Assembly (NCBI RefSeq): GCF_000716445.1
Contig: NZ_JNWK01000011.1
Location: 62,001-126,000 of the forward strand
Length of the DNA stretch: 64,000 nucleotides
Reading direction: 5' to 3'
Source of the DNA: Streptomyces wedmorensis
Lineage (GTDB): Bacteria; Actinomycetota; Actinomycetes; Streptomycetales; Streptomycetaceae
A program made the position numbers and the translations under genes. The notes under the pieces are model-generated. The model had not been told where the DNA came from and did no database searches. It saw only the letters and a list, made by a program, of their open reading frames with translations. Shown one piece after another: positions 17,034-24,348 of this stretch. How positions within the stretch are numbered: position 1 is the stretch's first letter; each line of letters opens with the position of its first letter.

Positions 17034-17531
17034 ATGGGGACGAATGGATCGACCGTGCTCGAGCCTTTACGGCAGGGCCTACCGCCGCTCGATCCCGGCG
17101 CCGTCTCCACTTCCGCCTCCTGCGCCCTTCCCGCCCGGTACGAAGCCGTGCGCGGGGCCCGGAAGTTCACCAGTGCGACGCTCGACCGCTGGGAGCTGAC
17201 CGAACGCTTCGACGACGTGGCCCTGGTCGTCTCCGAGCTCGTCACCAACGCCCTGCGCCACGCAGTACCCACCGACGCACCCCAGGAAGAAGGCCAGAAC
17301 CCGCCGGTCCGGCTGCACCTCATGCGCTGGGCCTCGCGCCTGGTGTGCGCCGTGCGCGACCCCAGCGGCGAGAGCCCGGAGGCGCGCGGCGGCGAGGAGG
17401 ACTTCTCCGCCGAGTCGGGCCGCGGACTGTTCCTGGTGGACTCCTTCAGCGACAGCTGGGGCTGGCACCCGCTCGCCGGAACCCTCCAGGGCAAGGTGGT
17501 GTGGGCACTGTTCCGGATCGGTCCGGAGTAG
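17034..17531 (+). CDS. Small GHKL ATPase, anti-sigma-factor-like
   Basis: 165 aa from ATG 17034, with GGGAG eight bases upstream. The same frame is open thousands of bases to the left, which is only an antisense shadow. The HATPase_c core is visible: V-S-E-L-V-T-N-A-L-R-H-A (N box), the D-P-S-G-E region (G1-like) and the S-G-R-G-L-F-L-V-D (G2) motif. Such RsbW/SpoIIAB-like proteins are abundant in Streptomyces, mostly beside XRE-DUF5753 and DUF397 genes. Kinase or partner-switch activity is family inference. It is divergent from the XRE gene and convergent with DUF397. Confidence 0.92.
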   Translation: MGTNGSTVLEPLRQGLPPLDPGAVSTSASCALPARYEAVRGARKFTSATLDRWELTERFDDVALVVSELVTNALRHAVPTDAPQEEGQNPPVRLHLMRWASRLVCAVRDPSGESPEARGGEEDFSAESGRGLFLVDSFSDSWGWHPLAGTLQGKVVWALFRIGPE

Positions 17532-17567
17532 CACCCGACGGGTGCGCGAGGCGTGCACGAGTCATAC

Positions 17568-17602
17568 GGAAGGGCCCGGGCGCACACCGCCGGGGCCCTT
17601 CC
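17568..17602. terminator. Bidirectional hairpin between ATPase and DUF397 genes
   Basis: GGAAGGGCCC pairs with GGGCCCTTCC, and after one mismatch the stem continues four more base pairs around a short loop. It lies between two convergent stop codons. Confidence 0.75.
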
Positions 17603-17631
17603 CTCGTCATGTCCCGCGCCGCCCGCGCCGG

Positions 17632-17874
17632 TCACACCAGGTGGTCGAACTCCCCGTCCTTGACGCCCAGCAGGAGTGCCTCTATCTCCGCGGGCGTGTA
17701 GACGAGGGCGGGCCCGTCGGGATGGCGCGAGTTGCGCACGGCGACGTTTCCCCCGGGGAGTTTGGCGAACTCCACGCAGGAGCCCTGGGAGTTGCTGTGC
17801 CTGCTCTTCTGCCACACGACACCGCGCAGCTCCGTGGCCGCCATGCCGTTGTACGCGTGATGCGCATGGTGCAC
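17632..17874 (-). CDS. DUF397 small protein
   Basis: 80 aa from GTG 17874, which has GGGGAG at eight-base spacing; the internal ATG at 17844 has no ribosome-binding site. The family pattern W-x-K-S-x-H-S-N-x-Q-G-x-C-V-E, V-A-V-R-N-S and the C-terminal F-D-H-L are intact. DUF397 proteins pair with DUF5753 XRE regulators and in the studied cases modulate them, probably by direct contact. The upstream region carries the inverted copy of the sequence found before the ATPase gene, which supports control by the neighbouring XRE protein. Confidence 0.92.
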   Translation of the reverse strand: MHHAHHAYNGMAATELRGVVWQKSRHSNSQGSCVEFAKLPGGNVAVRNSRHPDGPALVYTPAEIEALLLGVKDGEFDHLV

Positions 17875-17949
17875 TGGAAGCTCCCCGAGTCACTTGGTGC
17901 AGGTGTCAACTTCCTCGGATCATAGCTGTGTTCACATGCCGATGCATGA

Positions 17950-17966
17950 GCAGATGCACGTGCACG
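17950..17966. promoter_or_regulatory. Second WhiJ-type site, upstream of DUF397
   Basis: GCAGATGCACGTGCACG is the exact reverse complement of 16918-16934, 75 bases before the DUF397 start. The matching extends with two mismatches over 24 bases including a flanking TGCATC. The orientation relative to the downstream gene is the same in both cases. The rest of 17875-18130 shows no gene. Confidence 0.65.
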
Positions 17967-18130
17967 AGGGGTGGCGTAGTGGCTACGCGACACAGCGTGC
18001 CACCGGCGCCCACGAGCCAAGTTCCCCTGATCAGACGTTCCTGACGGCCCGTACGGTTCCCTTCGCGATCCTACGGTTCCCGATCTCCACTCCGCCCGAG
18101 AGGGCCGCCGCGCAGCCGCCCCTGGCCGCG

Positions 18131-19261
18131 TCAGACCCCCAGCACCGCGTCGAAGGCGGACGCGAGGCCCTTCCAGGAGTCGCGGCCCGCCGCGTACTCG
18201 GCGTCCGTGAGGAGGCAGGAGCAGAGGAGTTCGTCGAGGCCCTCGCGGTCGAGGCCGGGCGAGGTGAAGACGAGGTGCTGGCAGCGGTCGCCGTGCTCCG
18301 GGTGCCAGTCGAGGGCCGCGGCCGCCCTGCGGACCGGCGGGACCTCCTCCCAGGCGGCGTCGGGCAGCGAAGCCAGCCACGGCCCGGCGCTCTCCACGCA
18401 GAGCGCACCGCCGGCCGCGTCCCAGGCGAGCAGGGTGTCGGGCCGGTCCGCCAGGTAGAACCTGCCGCGACTGCGGGCGGCCGCGCAGGTGAGGCCCTCC
18501 AGCGCGGCGTAGAGCCGCTCCGGATGGAAGGGCCGGTGGTGGCGCCAGACGTACGTGCCGACGCCGTGCCGCTCCGCCTCCTGCGGCAGCAGCGCGCAGG
18601 CCGGATGCTGGGCGGCGGCCGCGGCCTCCACGTCGAAGCCCGCGAACGCGGCCGCGGCGAGCAGCCCGGCCCCCTCGACGGGGATCCGCCGGGCGGTGGG
18701 GTGCAGCTGGTCGAGCAGTGCACGGTCCCCGGCGTCGGCCTCCGGGCTGTCGACGACGGCCAGGACGGGCGCGTACTCCAGCTGGCGCGCCCAGGTGTCC
18801 GCGACCGTGCGGCGGTCGGTGGCGGCCGCGGCGAGGCCGACGTCCGCGAGGTCGTCGCCGTTGCCGAGGTACGGCAGGAGGAGGGCCGGGTCGACGGCGG
18901 TGACGACGGCGCCGATGCGCAGCCCGGCGGCCGCGACGACCTCGGCCATGGTCCTGGGTTCGACCGAGTCCCAGAGCTCGACGACCGCGAGGCGGGTGAG
19001 GCCGGCGGCGCGGAGCCGTTCGAGTTCGGGGACGAGGTCCTCGCGCAGGGCGCAGCAGGCGCAGTCGTCGACGAGCGGGGTCTCGCCCGTCGAGAGGAGG
19101 CCGGTGGCGTCGCGGACGGTACGGACGACGGTCCCGGTCTCCGGGGCCGTCGCGAGGTCGTGGTGGAGCGCCACGCTGCCGGGGACGTCGGCCAGGAGCC
19201 GGTCCACGGCAGCGCGGCGGGCGTCGGAGTGCAGTCCTCCGACGAGGGCGACGGTGAGCAT
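18131..19261 (-). CDS. CobW-like putative zinc chaperone with a degenerate P-loop
   Basis: 376 aa from ATG 19261, overlapping the bL31 stop (ATGA). The D-D-C-A-C-C-A-L-R-E-D motif is the CxCC metal site of COG0523/CobW proteins, and the C-terminal half is the CobW_C domain with H and C rich segments. The N-terminus G-G-L-H-S-D-A-R-R-A-A lacks the GxxGxGK(T/S) Walker A found in canonical CobW GTPases, so nucleotide binding is doubtful. It is the last gene of the Zur-controlled string rpmG-rpmE2-cobW and is expected when zinc is scarce. The family delivers Zn to client enzymes; client unknown. Confidence 0.85.
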   Translation of the reverse strand: MLTVALVGGLHSDARRAAVDRLLADVPGSVALHHDLATAPETGTVVRTVRDATGLLSTGETPLVDDCACCALREDLVPELERLRAAGLTRLAVVELWDSVEPRTMAEVVAAAGLRIGAVVTAVDPALLLPYLGNGDDLADVGLAAAATDRRTVADTWARQLEYAPVLAVVDSPEADAGDRALLDQLHPTARRIPVEGAGLLAAAAFAGFDVEAAAAAQHPACALLPQEAERHGVGTYVWRHHRPFHPERLYAALEGLTCAAARSRGRFYLADRPDTLLAWDAAGGALCVESAGPWLASLPDAAWEEVPPVRRAAAALDWHPEHGDRCQHLVFTSPGLDREGLDELLCSCLLTDAEYAAGRDSWKGLASAFDAVLGV

Positions 19262-19530
19262 CAGCCGGCTGCCCCGGGGGCGCCGGCGCGCGTTCCGTAG
19301 CGCTTCTCGAAGCGCTCCACGCGGCCCGCGGTGTCCAGGACGCGCGCGGTGCCCGTGTAGAAGGGGTGGCTCGCCGAGGAGATCTCGACGTCGACGACGG
19401 GATAGGTGTGCCCGTCCTCCCACTCCACGGTCTTCTCACTGGTGAGCGTGGAGCGGGTGAGGAAGGCGAAGCCGCCGGCCTTGTCGCGGAAGACGACGGG
19501 CTCGTACGGGGGGTGGATTCCGGGCTTCAC
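19261..19530 (-). CDS. rpmE2: Ribosomal protein bL31, type B (zinc-independent)
   Basis: 89 aa. The start [16 protein letters not shown] and the later [10 protein letters not shown] and V-E-R-F-E-K-R-Y-G are characteristic of type B bL31. No cysteine is present, so the zinc ribbon of the type A protein is absent. Replacing the zinc form on the ribosome frees stored zinc during starvation. It lies six bases after bL33 and overlaps the CobW-like gene. Regulation is by the Zur box at 19717. Confidence 0.95.
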   Translation of the reverse strand: MKPGIHPPYEPVVFRDKAGGFAFLTRSTLTSEKTVEWEDGHTYPVVDVEISSASHPFYTGTARVLDTAGRVERFEKRYGTRAGAPGAAG

Positions 19531-19536
19531 GGGGGT

Positions 19537-19701
19537 TCAGCGCTCCTCTCGGAAGTCGACGTGACGGCCGGCGACCGGGTCGAACTTGCGCAGGGTGAGG
19601 CGGTCGGGGTCGTTGCGGCGGTTCTTGCGGGTGACGTAGATGAATCCGGTGCCCGCGGTGGACCGGAGCTTGACCACGGGGCGGAGTTCGTTGCGTGCCA
19701 T
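19537..19701 (-). CDS. rpmG: Ribosomal protein bL33, cysteine-free paralogue
   Basis: 54 aa, read directly from the minus strand: starts [19 protein letters not shown] and ends DFREER. The full length matches bL33. The two CxxC pairs of the zinc-binding form are missing (no cysteine at all). The ATG at 19701 lies 15 bases from the Zur box, so it is the first gene of the leftward zinc-starvation transcript. It is shorter than most gene finders' minimum and easy to miss. Confidence 0.93.
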   Translation of the reverse strand: MARNELRPVVKLRSTAGTGFIYVTRKNRRNDPDRLTLRKFDPVAGRHVDFREER

Positions 19702-19716
19702 GGTGTGTAGAGTAAA

Positions 19717-19737
19717 TGAAAATGGTTCCCATTTCCA
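19717..19737. promoter_or_regulatory. Zur box between divergent ribosomal-protein genes
   Basis: TGAAAATGG ... CCATTTCCA forms a 9-bp-arm dyad (8 of 9 matched) with the TGAAAAT half-site typical of actinobacterial Zur operators. It sits 15 bases from rpmG and 27 bases from rpmB, so one bound repressor can close both promoters. The AT-rich content stands out from the surroundings. Confidence 0.88.
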
Positions 19738-19764
19738 ATATCTTCTCGGAGAGGTAGGTCACCC

Positions 19765-20001
19765 TTGTCCGCCCACTGCCAGCTCACCGGCGCACGGCCC
19801 GGATTCGGCAACCGGATCTCGCACTCCCACCGGCGCACCTCGCGCCGCTTCGACCCCAACATCCAGCACAAGCGCTACTGGCTGCCCAGCGAGGGCCGGC
19901 ACGTACGGCTGACCCTGAGCGCCCGCGCGATCAAGACCGTCGACGCCATCGGCGTGGAGGCGGCGGTCGCCCGCATCCGGGCACGCGGAGGGAAGGTCTG
20001 A
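19765..20001 (+). CDS. rpmB: Ribosomal protein bL28, cysteine-free paralogue
   Basis: 78 aa from TTG 19765, preceded by GAGAGGTAGG. It reads S-A-H-C-Q-L-T-G with the usual R-R-T-S-R-R-F-x-P-N core and [10 protein letters not shown]. The single cysteine near the start is not part of a CxxC pair, so the zinc site of the primary bL28 is absent. It is the first gene of the rightward Zur transcript and overlaps rpsN by one base. Confidence 0.94.
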   Translation: MSAHCQLTGARPGFGNRISHSHRRTSRRFDPNIQHKRYWLPSEGRHVRLTLSARAIKTVDAIGVEAAVARIRARGGKV

Positions 20002-20306
20002 TGGCCAAGCGCGGCAAGATCGCACGCAACGAACACCGGAAGGCCGTCGTCGCTCGGTACGCCGGACGGCGGGCCGGACTCAAGGAACTCATCCGCCGCC
20101 CCGGCACCCCGGCCGCCGAGCGCGAGGCTGCCGTACGGGAACTGGCCGGCCAGCCCCGCGACGCCTCCCCGACCCGCGTCCGCAACCGTGACGCCGTCGA
20201 CGGCCGGCCACGGGGCCACCTGCGGAAGTTCGGCATGTCCCGCGTCCGCGTCCGCGCACAGGCACACGCGGGGTTCCTGCCGGGAGTACGGAAGGCATCC
20301 TGGTGA
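20001..20306 (+). CDS. rpsN: Ribosomal protein uS14, zinc-independent long form
   Basis: 101 aa, the length of the cysteine-free S14 (the zinc form is ~61 aa with a CxxC-x-CxxC motif). Conserved R-x-R-N-R-x-A-x-x-G-R-P-R-G and F-G-M-S-R are present. The ATG overlaps the rpmB stop (TGATG). In several streptomycete loci bS18 follows in the same operon; none is seen here, where the reading ends at the FUSC gene. Confidence 0.95.
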   Translation: MAKRGKIARNEHRKAVVARYAGRRAGLKELIRRPGTPAAEREAAVRELAGQPRDASPTRVRNRDAVDGRPRGHLRKFGMSRVRVRAQAHAGFLPGVRKASW

Positions 20307-20308
20307 CG

Positions 20309-20337
20309 CCCGGCTGACGCGCGCGCGTGGACGCCGT
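20309..20337. repeat. 29-bp direct repeat, copy 1
   Basis: CCCGGCTGACGCGCGCGCGT followed by GGACGCCGT; it matches 20369-20397 except for one base, with a 60-base offset. It lies directly after the rpsN stop. Confidence 0.8.
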
Positions 20338-20368
20338 TTCGGCCCGGCCGCCATCAGTGCCGCCAAAC

Positions 20369-20397
20369 CCCGGCTAACGCGCGCGCGTGGACGCCGT
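20369..20397. repeat. 29-bp direct repeat, copy 2
   Basis: Second copy of the 20309 repeat. It overlaps the 3' end of the FUSC gene and supplies its last codons and TAG stop. A local duplication copying the end of the gene into the spacer is the simplest history. Confidence 0.8.
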
Positions 20398-22434
20398 CAG
20401 GGCCACCGTGACCTCGTCCAGGGCCTCCAGGAGGAGGGCGGAACCCTTGTGCAGCAGGAAGTGGTCCGGCGGGTCGGCGGACCAGGCGGCGACCGTCTCG
20501 CGCAGGTCGTCCCACTGCGGCTCCCGGTGCTCCCGCACCTCCTTCGCGCCCCGCTCCGTCGCCCGGCGCAGGGCTTCCGCCAGGGCCGCGGCGGGGGGTA
20601 CGGGCGGGGCGCCGCGCTCCGGCAGGTGGGCCTCCATCAGCATCGCCACCCGGCCGAACTCGGCGAGGGCGTCCTCGGCCTGCTCCGCCGCCGCGTGCGA
20701 CAGGCCCCGGTGGCGCACCGGCTCGTGGGTCGCCCGGGCCAGCGCCTCCTGCCAGGCGACCCGGGCCGTGCGGGTGTCCAGGAGCGCCTCCCGGACATCG
20801 GGGCAGGCCGGGCCGACCGGGTCGGCGTACCGCGCGGCGACGGCGGCCGCGTACCGGCCCACCGCCGCCAGCCAGTCCGCGAGCCGGCCGCGCAGCCGGG
20901 GGGTCTCCCAAGCCGGGTAGACGGCGTACGCCAGCATCGCCAGGAGCCCGCCGACGAGGGTCAGGAGCACCCGGTCCCGCACGGTCTGGGTCAGGCCCGC
21001 GCCGTCCATGGCGAGCAGGAACACCACGTACGCGGAGACGAAGACCTGGCTCGCCGCGTACCCCGACCGCATCAGCAGGTACATCCCGAAGGCGCTCAGC
21101 ACCGCGAGCGCGGCGGACAGGTACGTCCCCGGGTCCGCCCCCTGCACCACCGCCGTCGCCAGTGCCACCCCGACGAGCGTGCCGCCGAACCGGGCCACCG
21201 ACCGCGCGTACGTCTGCGAGAAGTCCGGCCGCATCACCATCACCGAGGCCATCGGCGCCCAGTAGCCGTGCCCGAACGGCAGCACCGCGCCCAGCAGGTA
21301 CCCGGCGGCCGTGACCGCCGACACCCGGACCGCGTGCCGCAGGACGGGCGAGTCGGGGCGCAGCTCGGCGCGCATCTTCGCGGCGACGACGGGCGCGAGG
21401 CGGACGAGCGTCGGCCGGGTCCTGGTGGCGGCCCGGGGAGACGTCTCCGTACGCGGCTCCGCCGTCTCCACGACGTCGCCGAGGAGGGCGGCGAGCCGGA
21501 GGGCCGCGCGGCGGGCGGGACCGGAGAGGATCCTGCCCGTGTCGGGGGTGCGGAGCGCGGCGACGGCCGGCGCGGGGAGCGTGACCGGTTCGCCGTGCCG
21601 GATCGCGTGGGCGGCGGCGTCCAGGAGCGAGGCCGCCGCGGCGAGCAGCTCCCGTACGCGGTCCCGTTCCGGGCCCTCCTTCGGCACCCCGACCGCCGGA
21701 TCCGCCAGCGAGGCGAGCACCGGGCGGATGCGCTCGGCGAGCCCCCGGGCGCCGTGCAGTTCCGCCGGACGGCGGCGAGCCTGGCGGGGCGTCACGGCGG
21801 CGGCGCTGCGGGCCGTCATGAGGGGGACGGGGTCGAAGGGCGCGACCGGGTCGTGCCGGAGCCGGCGCGCGTAGTCGGCCTCCGCGGCCAGCGCGTCCGC
21901 CAGGGCGTCGCGCTGGGCGCCCCAGCGGCGGACGGGCAGGAGCACCACCAGCGCGGCCTGCACGACACCGCCGGCGAAGATCATGGCGGCGTGGCCGGCG
22001 GCCGTGGCCACGGACGTGGGCAGCGTGACCGTCACCAGCATGATCGCCACGTTGGACGAGGCGATGATCCCGGCGGTCGGGCCCGCGGCCCAGGCCAGGC
22101 CCGAGACGAACGTCCAGGAGAGCAGCAGCGCCAGGAACAGCACCTCGTGCGCGCCGGTGAGATAGCCGATGAACGTCGACACGGCGAGGCTCGCCCCGGA
22201 CGCGAGGGCCAGCGTGGGGCGGGGCCGCCACGAACGCTGGAAGGTGGCGATGGCCGCCTGGAACGCGCCGAACGCCGACGACGCGGCGACGGCCGGCCCG
22301 AAGAACGCGAGCGAGAACCCCACGACCAACGCCAGGCCCAGCGCGGCCCTCGCCGCGATGACGGGCTCGAGCGGCCGCCGCTCCACGGTGAGCCCCGAGC
22401 GGGAGGTCGCCTTCAACGCCCGAAGCCAGCTCAT
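20374..22434 (-). CDS. FUSC-family transporter (YccS/aromatic-acid-exporter-like)
   Basis: 686 aa from ATG 22434 (an ATG at 22461 is less likely). Two blocks of hydrophobic spans (about residues 20-160 and 365-520) are separated by ~200 hydrophilic residues and followed by a helical cytoplasmic tail. This duplicated layout, with the G-x-x-x-P-x-x-H-x-Y-W-x-x-M motif in the second block (P-F-G-H-G-Y-W-A-P-M), is the FUSC superfamily, which exports fusaric acid, p-hydroxybenzoate and similar acids. Substrate unknown. Single-gene unit, convergent with the ribosomal-protein pair. Confidence 0.88.
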   Translation of the reverse strand: MSWLRALKATSRSGLTVERRPLEPVIAARAALGLALVVGFSLAFFGPAVAASSAFGAFQAAIATFQRSWRPRPTLALASGASLAVSTFIGYLTGAHEVLFLALLLSWTFVSGLAWAAGPTAGIIASSNVAIMLVTVTLPTSVATAAGHAAMIFAGGVVQAALVVLLPVRRWGAQRDALADALAAEADYARRLRHDPVAPFDPVPLMTARSAAAVTPRQARRRPAELHGARGLAERIRPVLASLADPAVGVPKEGPERDRVRELLAAAASLLDAAAHAIRHGEPVTLPAPAVAALRTPDTGRILSGPARRAALRLAALLGDVVETAEPRTETSPRAATRTRPTLVRLAPVVAAKMRAELRPDSPVLRHAVRVSAVTAAGYLLGAVLPFGHGYWAPMASVMVMRPDFSQTYARSVARFGGTLVGVALATAVVQGADPGTYLSAALAVLSAFGMYLLMRSGYAASQVFVSAYVVFLLAMDGAGLTQTVRDRVLLTLVGGLLAMLAYAVYPAWETPRLRGRLADWLAAVGRYAAAVAARYADPVGPACPDVREALLDTRTARVAWQEALARATHEPVRHRGLSHAAAEQAEDALAEFGRVAMLMEAHLPERGAPPVPPAAALAEALRRATERGAKEVREHREPQWDDLRETVAAWSADPPDHFLLHKGSALLLEALDEVTVALTASTRAR

Positions 22435-22584
22435 GCGCCGAGCGTATCCGCGATCCCCCATGAAACCGGCATTTCACCCATCGCCCCTCGCCCTGAGGCC
22501 TGAGGCCTGAGGCCTGAGGCCTGACCGGAACGGCGATCGTGCGTGCCGGGCGCCGCGAGCCGGACGGGGCTTTCCGGACCGGCC

Positions 22585-23715
22585 CTAGGGCGCCCCGCCG
22601 TCCCGGAGGGAGCGGTGGTCGGGGTGGAGTCCGGCCTGGTCGGCGGCCGAGGCTCCGTGGTTCCAGCCCGCCTCGTCCCAGGCCGCCCGGACGCGGGTGG
22701 TGCGGGTCTCGGGGAAGAGCTCGTCGGTGCGGCTGGTGACGGCGAGGTCCCGCGACGCGAGGGCGGGCAGGAGCGAGGGGGCCTCGGCGGCGACCCGGCG
22801 GGACGTCGACGCGAGACGGGCGCCCAGCCGGTTGGCGTACGCGAGCAGGAACGACTGCCGGAAGGACTTCGTGCGCTTGCGGCCGCCCGCCCGCTGCTCC
22901 GCCTCCGCCCGCGTCATCGCCGCCGTCCCCTGGACGAGCAGCGACGTGTACAGCAGCTCGACCGGATCCAGGTCCGCCTCGAAGCCGACCACCGTCGAGA
23001 AGGCGTACGTCTCGTTCCACACGGCCCGGCAGTGGTTCGCCGTGGCGACCGCGTCGAGCAGGATCGCCTTCGCCTGTTCGTACGGCGGCTCCACGCCGAT
23101 GCGGATCGCGCCGGGCGTCTCCGGCGACGGGGCGCCCGCCGCGAGCGTCGCCTCGTCCAGACTGTGCCGGGCCATCAGCTCCTGGGCCTTGGCCGTCAGC
23201 GCCTCCGCCTCCTCGGGATAGCCGGTCGCCTCCGCCTTGGCCAGGAGCGCCCTGATCCGGGTGAGCATCCGCGGCTCCCCCACGGCAGCCGGCGGCAGCG
23301 CCTCGCCCGGCACCGGGCCGACGGCGTCGAGTCGCGGCAGCCGGACCAGGAGCCGGTACAGCTCCAGGACGGTCGTCGCGTGCGAGAAGCGGTCGGCCGG
23401 CCGCACGGCCGCGTCGTCCAGCTCGTCGAGCTGCGCCTGCCAGCGGTGCGGCAGCCTGCCGTACCCGGCCGTCTCCGTCCTGATGAGGGCGGCGAGCAGG
23501 CGCACGTGCTCGTCCGCCAGCTCCCGCCGGGCCGTCCGGGCCAGGTCGGCCGGCTGCCAGCCCCTGCCCCACAGGGTGCGCAGGAACTCCTCGCCGCGCC
23601 TGGCCAGTTCGCCGTCCGCGCCCCGGTCGGCGGCGAGCAGCGACGCCGCCGTGTCGAGCGACCCGTCGTCGCTCGCGTACAGCGCCTCGAAGGCCTTGTC
23701 GATCGTGCTGCTCAT
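22585..23715 (-). CDS. DUF2786 domain protein
   Basis: 376 aa from ATG 23715, overlapping the HxlR gene by four bases. The DUF2786 block (I-R-A-L-L-A-K-A-E-A-T-G-Y-P-E-E-A-E-A-L-T-A-K-A) is clear near residue 160, followed by a region with W-N-E-T-Y as in the DUF7168 partner domain. The family is common in actinobacteria and its function is not known to me. No signal peptide or membrane span. Coupling to the HxlR regulator suggests shared expression, but the functional link is unclear. Confidence 0.85.
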   Translation of the reverse strand: MSSTIDKAFEALYASDDGSLDTAASLLAADRGADGELARRGEEFLRTLWGRGWQPADLARTARRELADEHVRLLAALIRTETAGYGRLPHRWQAQLDELDDAAVRPADRFSHATTVLELYRLLVRLPRLDAVGPVPGEALPPAAVGEPRMLTRIRALLAKAEATGYPEEAEALTAKAQELMARHSLDEATLAAGAPSPETPGAIRIGVEPPYEQAKAILLDAVATANHCRAVWNETYAFSTVVGFEADLDPVELLYTSLLVQGTAAMTRAEAEQRAGGRKRTKSFRQSFLLAYANRLGARLASTSRRVAAEAPSLLPALASRDLAVTSRTDELFPETRTTRVRAAWDEAGWNHGASAADQAGLHPDHRSLRDGGAP

Positions 23716-24275
23716 GCGGTCCTCGTGCCTCTCGTGCCCCTCGTGCCCCTCGTGCCCCTCGTGCCCGTCGCGCCCGTCGCATCCGTCGCGCCCGTCGCGT
23801 CCGTCGCATCCGTCGCGCCCGTCGCGTCCGTCGCGCCCGTCGCGTCCGTCGCGTCGCCCCTCGCGGCTCCGACGCTTCCCGCACCTCCGGCGCCTCCCGC
23901 GTCCCAGCGCTCGCGTGACCGGGCGATCACCGCACGGTGGTCGAGCGACCAGTCGACGAGCTGCTTGATCAGGTGCGTCATGCTGTGGCCGGTCTCCGTC
24001 AGCGCGTACTCCACCTGCGGCGGGGTCGTCGGGTAGACCGTCCGGGAGACGAGGCCGTCGCGTTCGAGGCGGCGCAGCGTCAGGGTCAGCATCCGCTGCG
24101 AGATGCCGGTGACCAGCCGCTGGAGCTCCCTGAACCGACGTGGTCCCGGAGCGAGTTCGACGACCACGTGCACGGTCCACTTGTCGCCGAGACGGTCCTG
24201 GACGTCCCGCACCCCGCAGTCCTCGGCACAGCTGACCAAGGGCTCGGTGGTTACCTCCGTGTGCCCCTCCGACAT
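23712..24275 (-). CDS. HxlR-family regulator with repeat-expanded C-terminal tail
   Basis: 187 aa. The winged helix-turn-helix (VRDVQDRLGDKWTVHVVVEL ... GISQRMLTLTLRRLERDGL ... YPTTPPQVEYALT) is a normal HxlR domain of ~120 aa. The remaining ~55 residues are a tail made of ATD/ATG and RGT triplets from tandem 9-bp DNA repeats, so it is probably disordered. HxlR proteins respond to electrophiles or quinones, often through a cysteine; two cysteines near the N-terminus (S-C-A-E-D-C) are candidates. It is divergent from the NmrA-like gene, an arrangement like E. coli ytfH/qorB. Confidence 0.9.
   Translation of the reverse strand: MSEGHTEVTTEPLVSCAEDCGVRDVQDRLGDKWTVHVVVELAPGPRRFRELQRLVTGISQRMLTLTLRRLERDGLVSRTVYPTTPPQVEYALTETGHSMTHLIKQLVDWSLDHRAVIARSRERWDAGGAGGAGSVGAARGDATDATGATDATGATDATDATGATDATGATGTRGTRGTRGTRGTRTA
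23723..23856. repeat. 9-bp tandem repeat array inside the HxlR gene
   Basis: About five copies of CGTGCCCCT are followed by about ten copies of CGTCGCGCC/CGTCGCATC-type units. All are multiples of three, so length changes keep the reading frame. They encode the low-complexity HxlR tail. Confidence 0.85.
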
Positions 24276-24348
24276 GAATGTGCCTCCTTCCGCACAGGTG
24301 TCCGTCCCCCCACGATGGTCTCAGCCATCACGACCCCAGGGGGAACGC

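Noticed and set aside
13749..17531. A 1260-codon rightward open frame
   Set aside because: It runs antisense to the DinB, aldehyde dehydrogenase and XRE genes and is a GC-driven shadow. Only its last 165 codons are a real gene.
20354..23884. A 1176-codon leftward open frame
   Set aside because: Arg/Gly-rich shadow of the FUSC and DUF2786 genes in another frame, with no recognisable domain.
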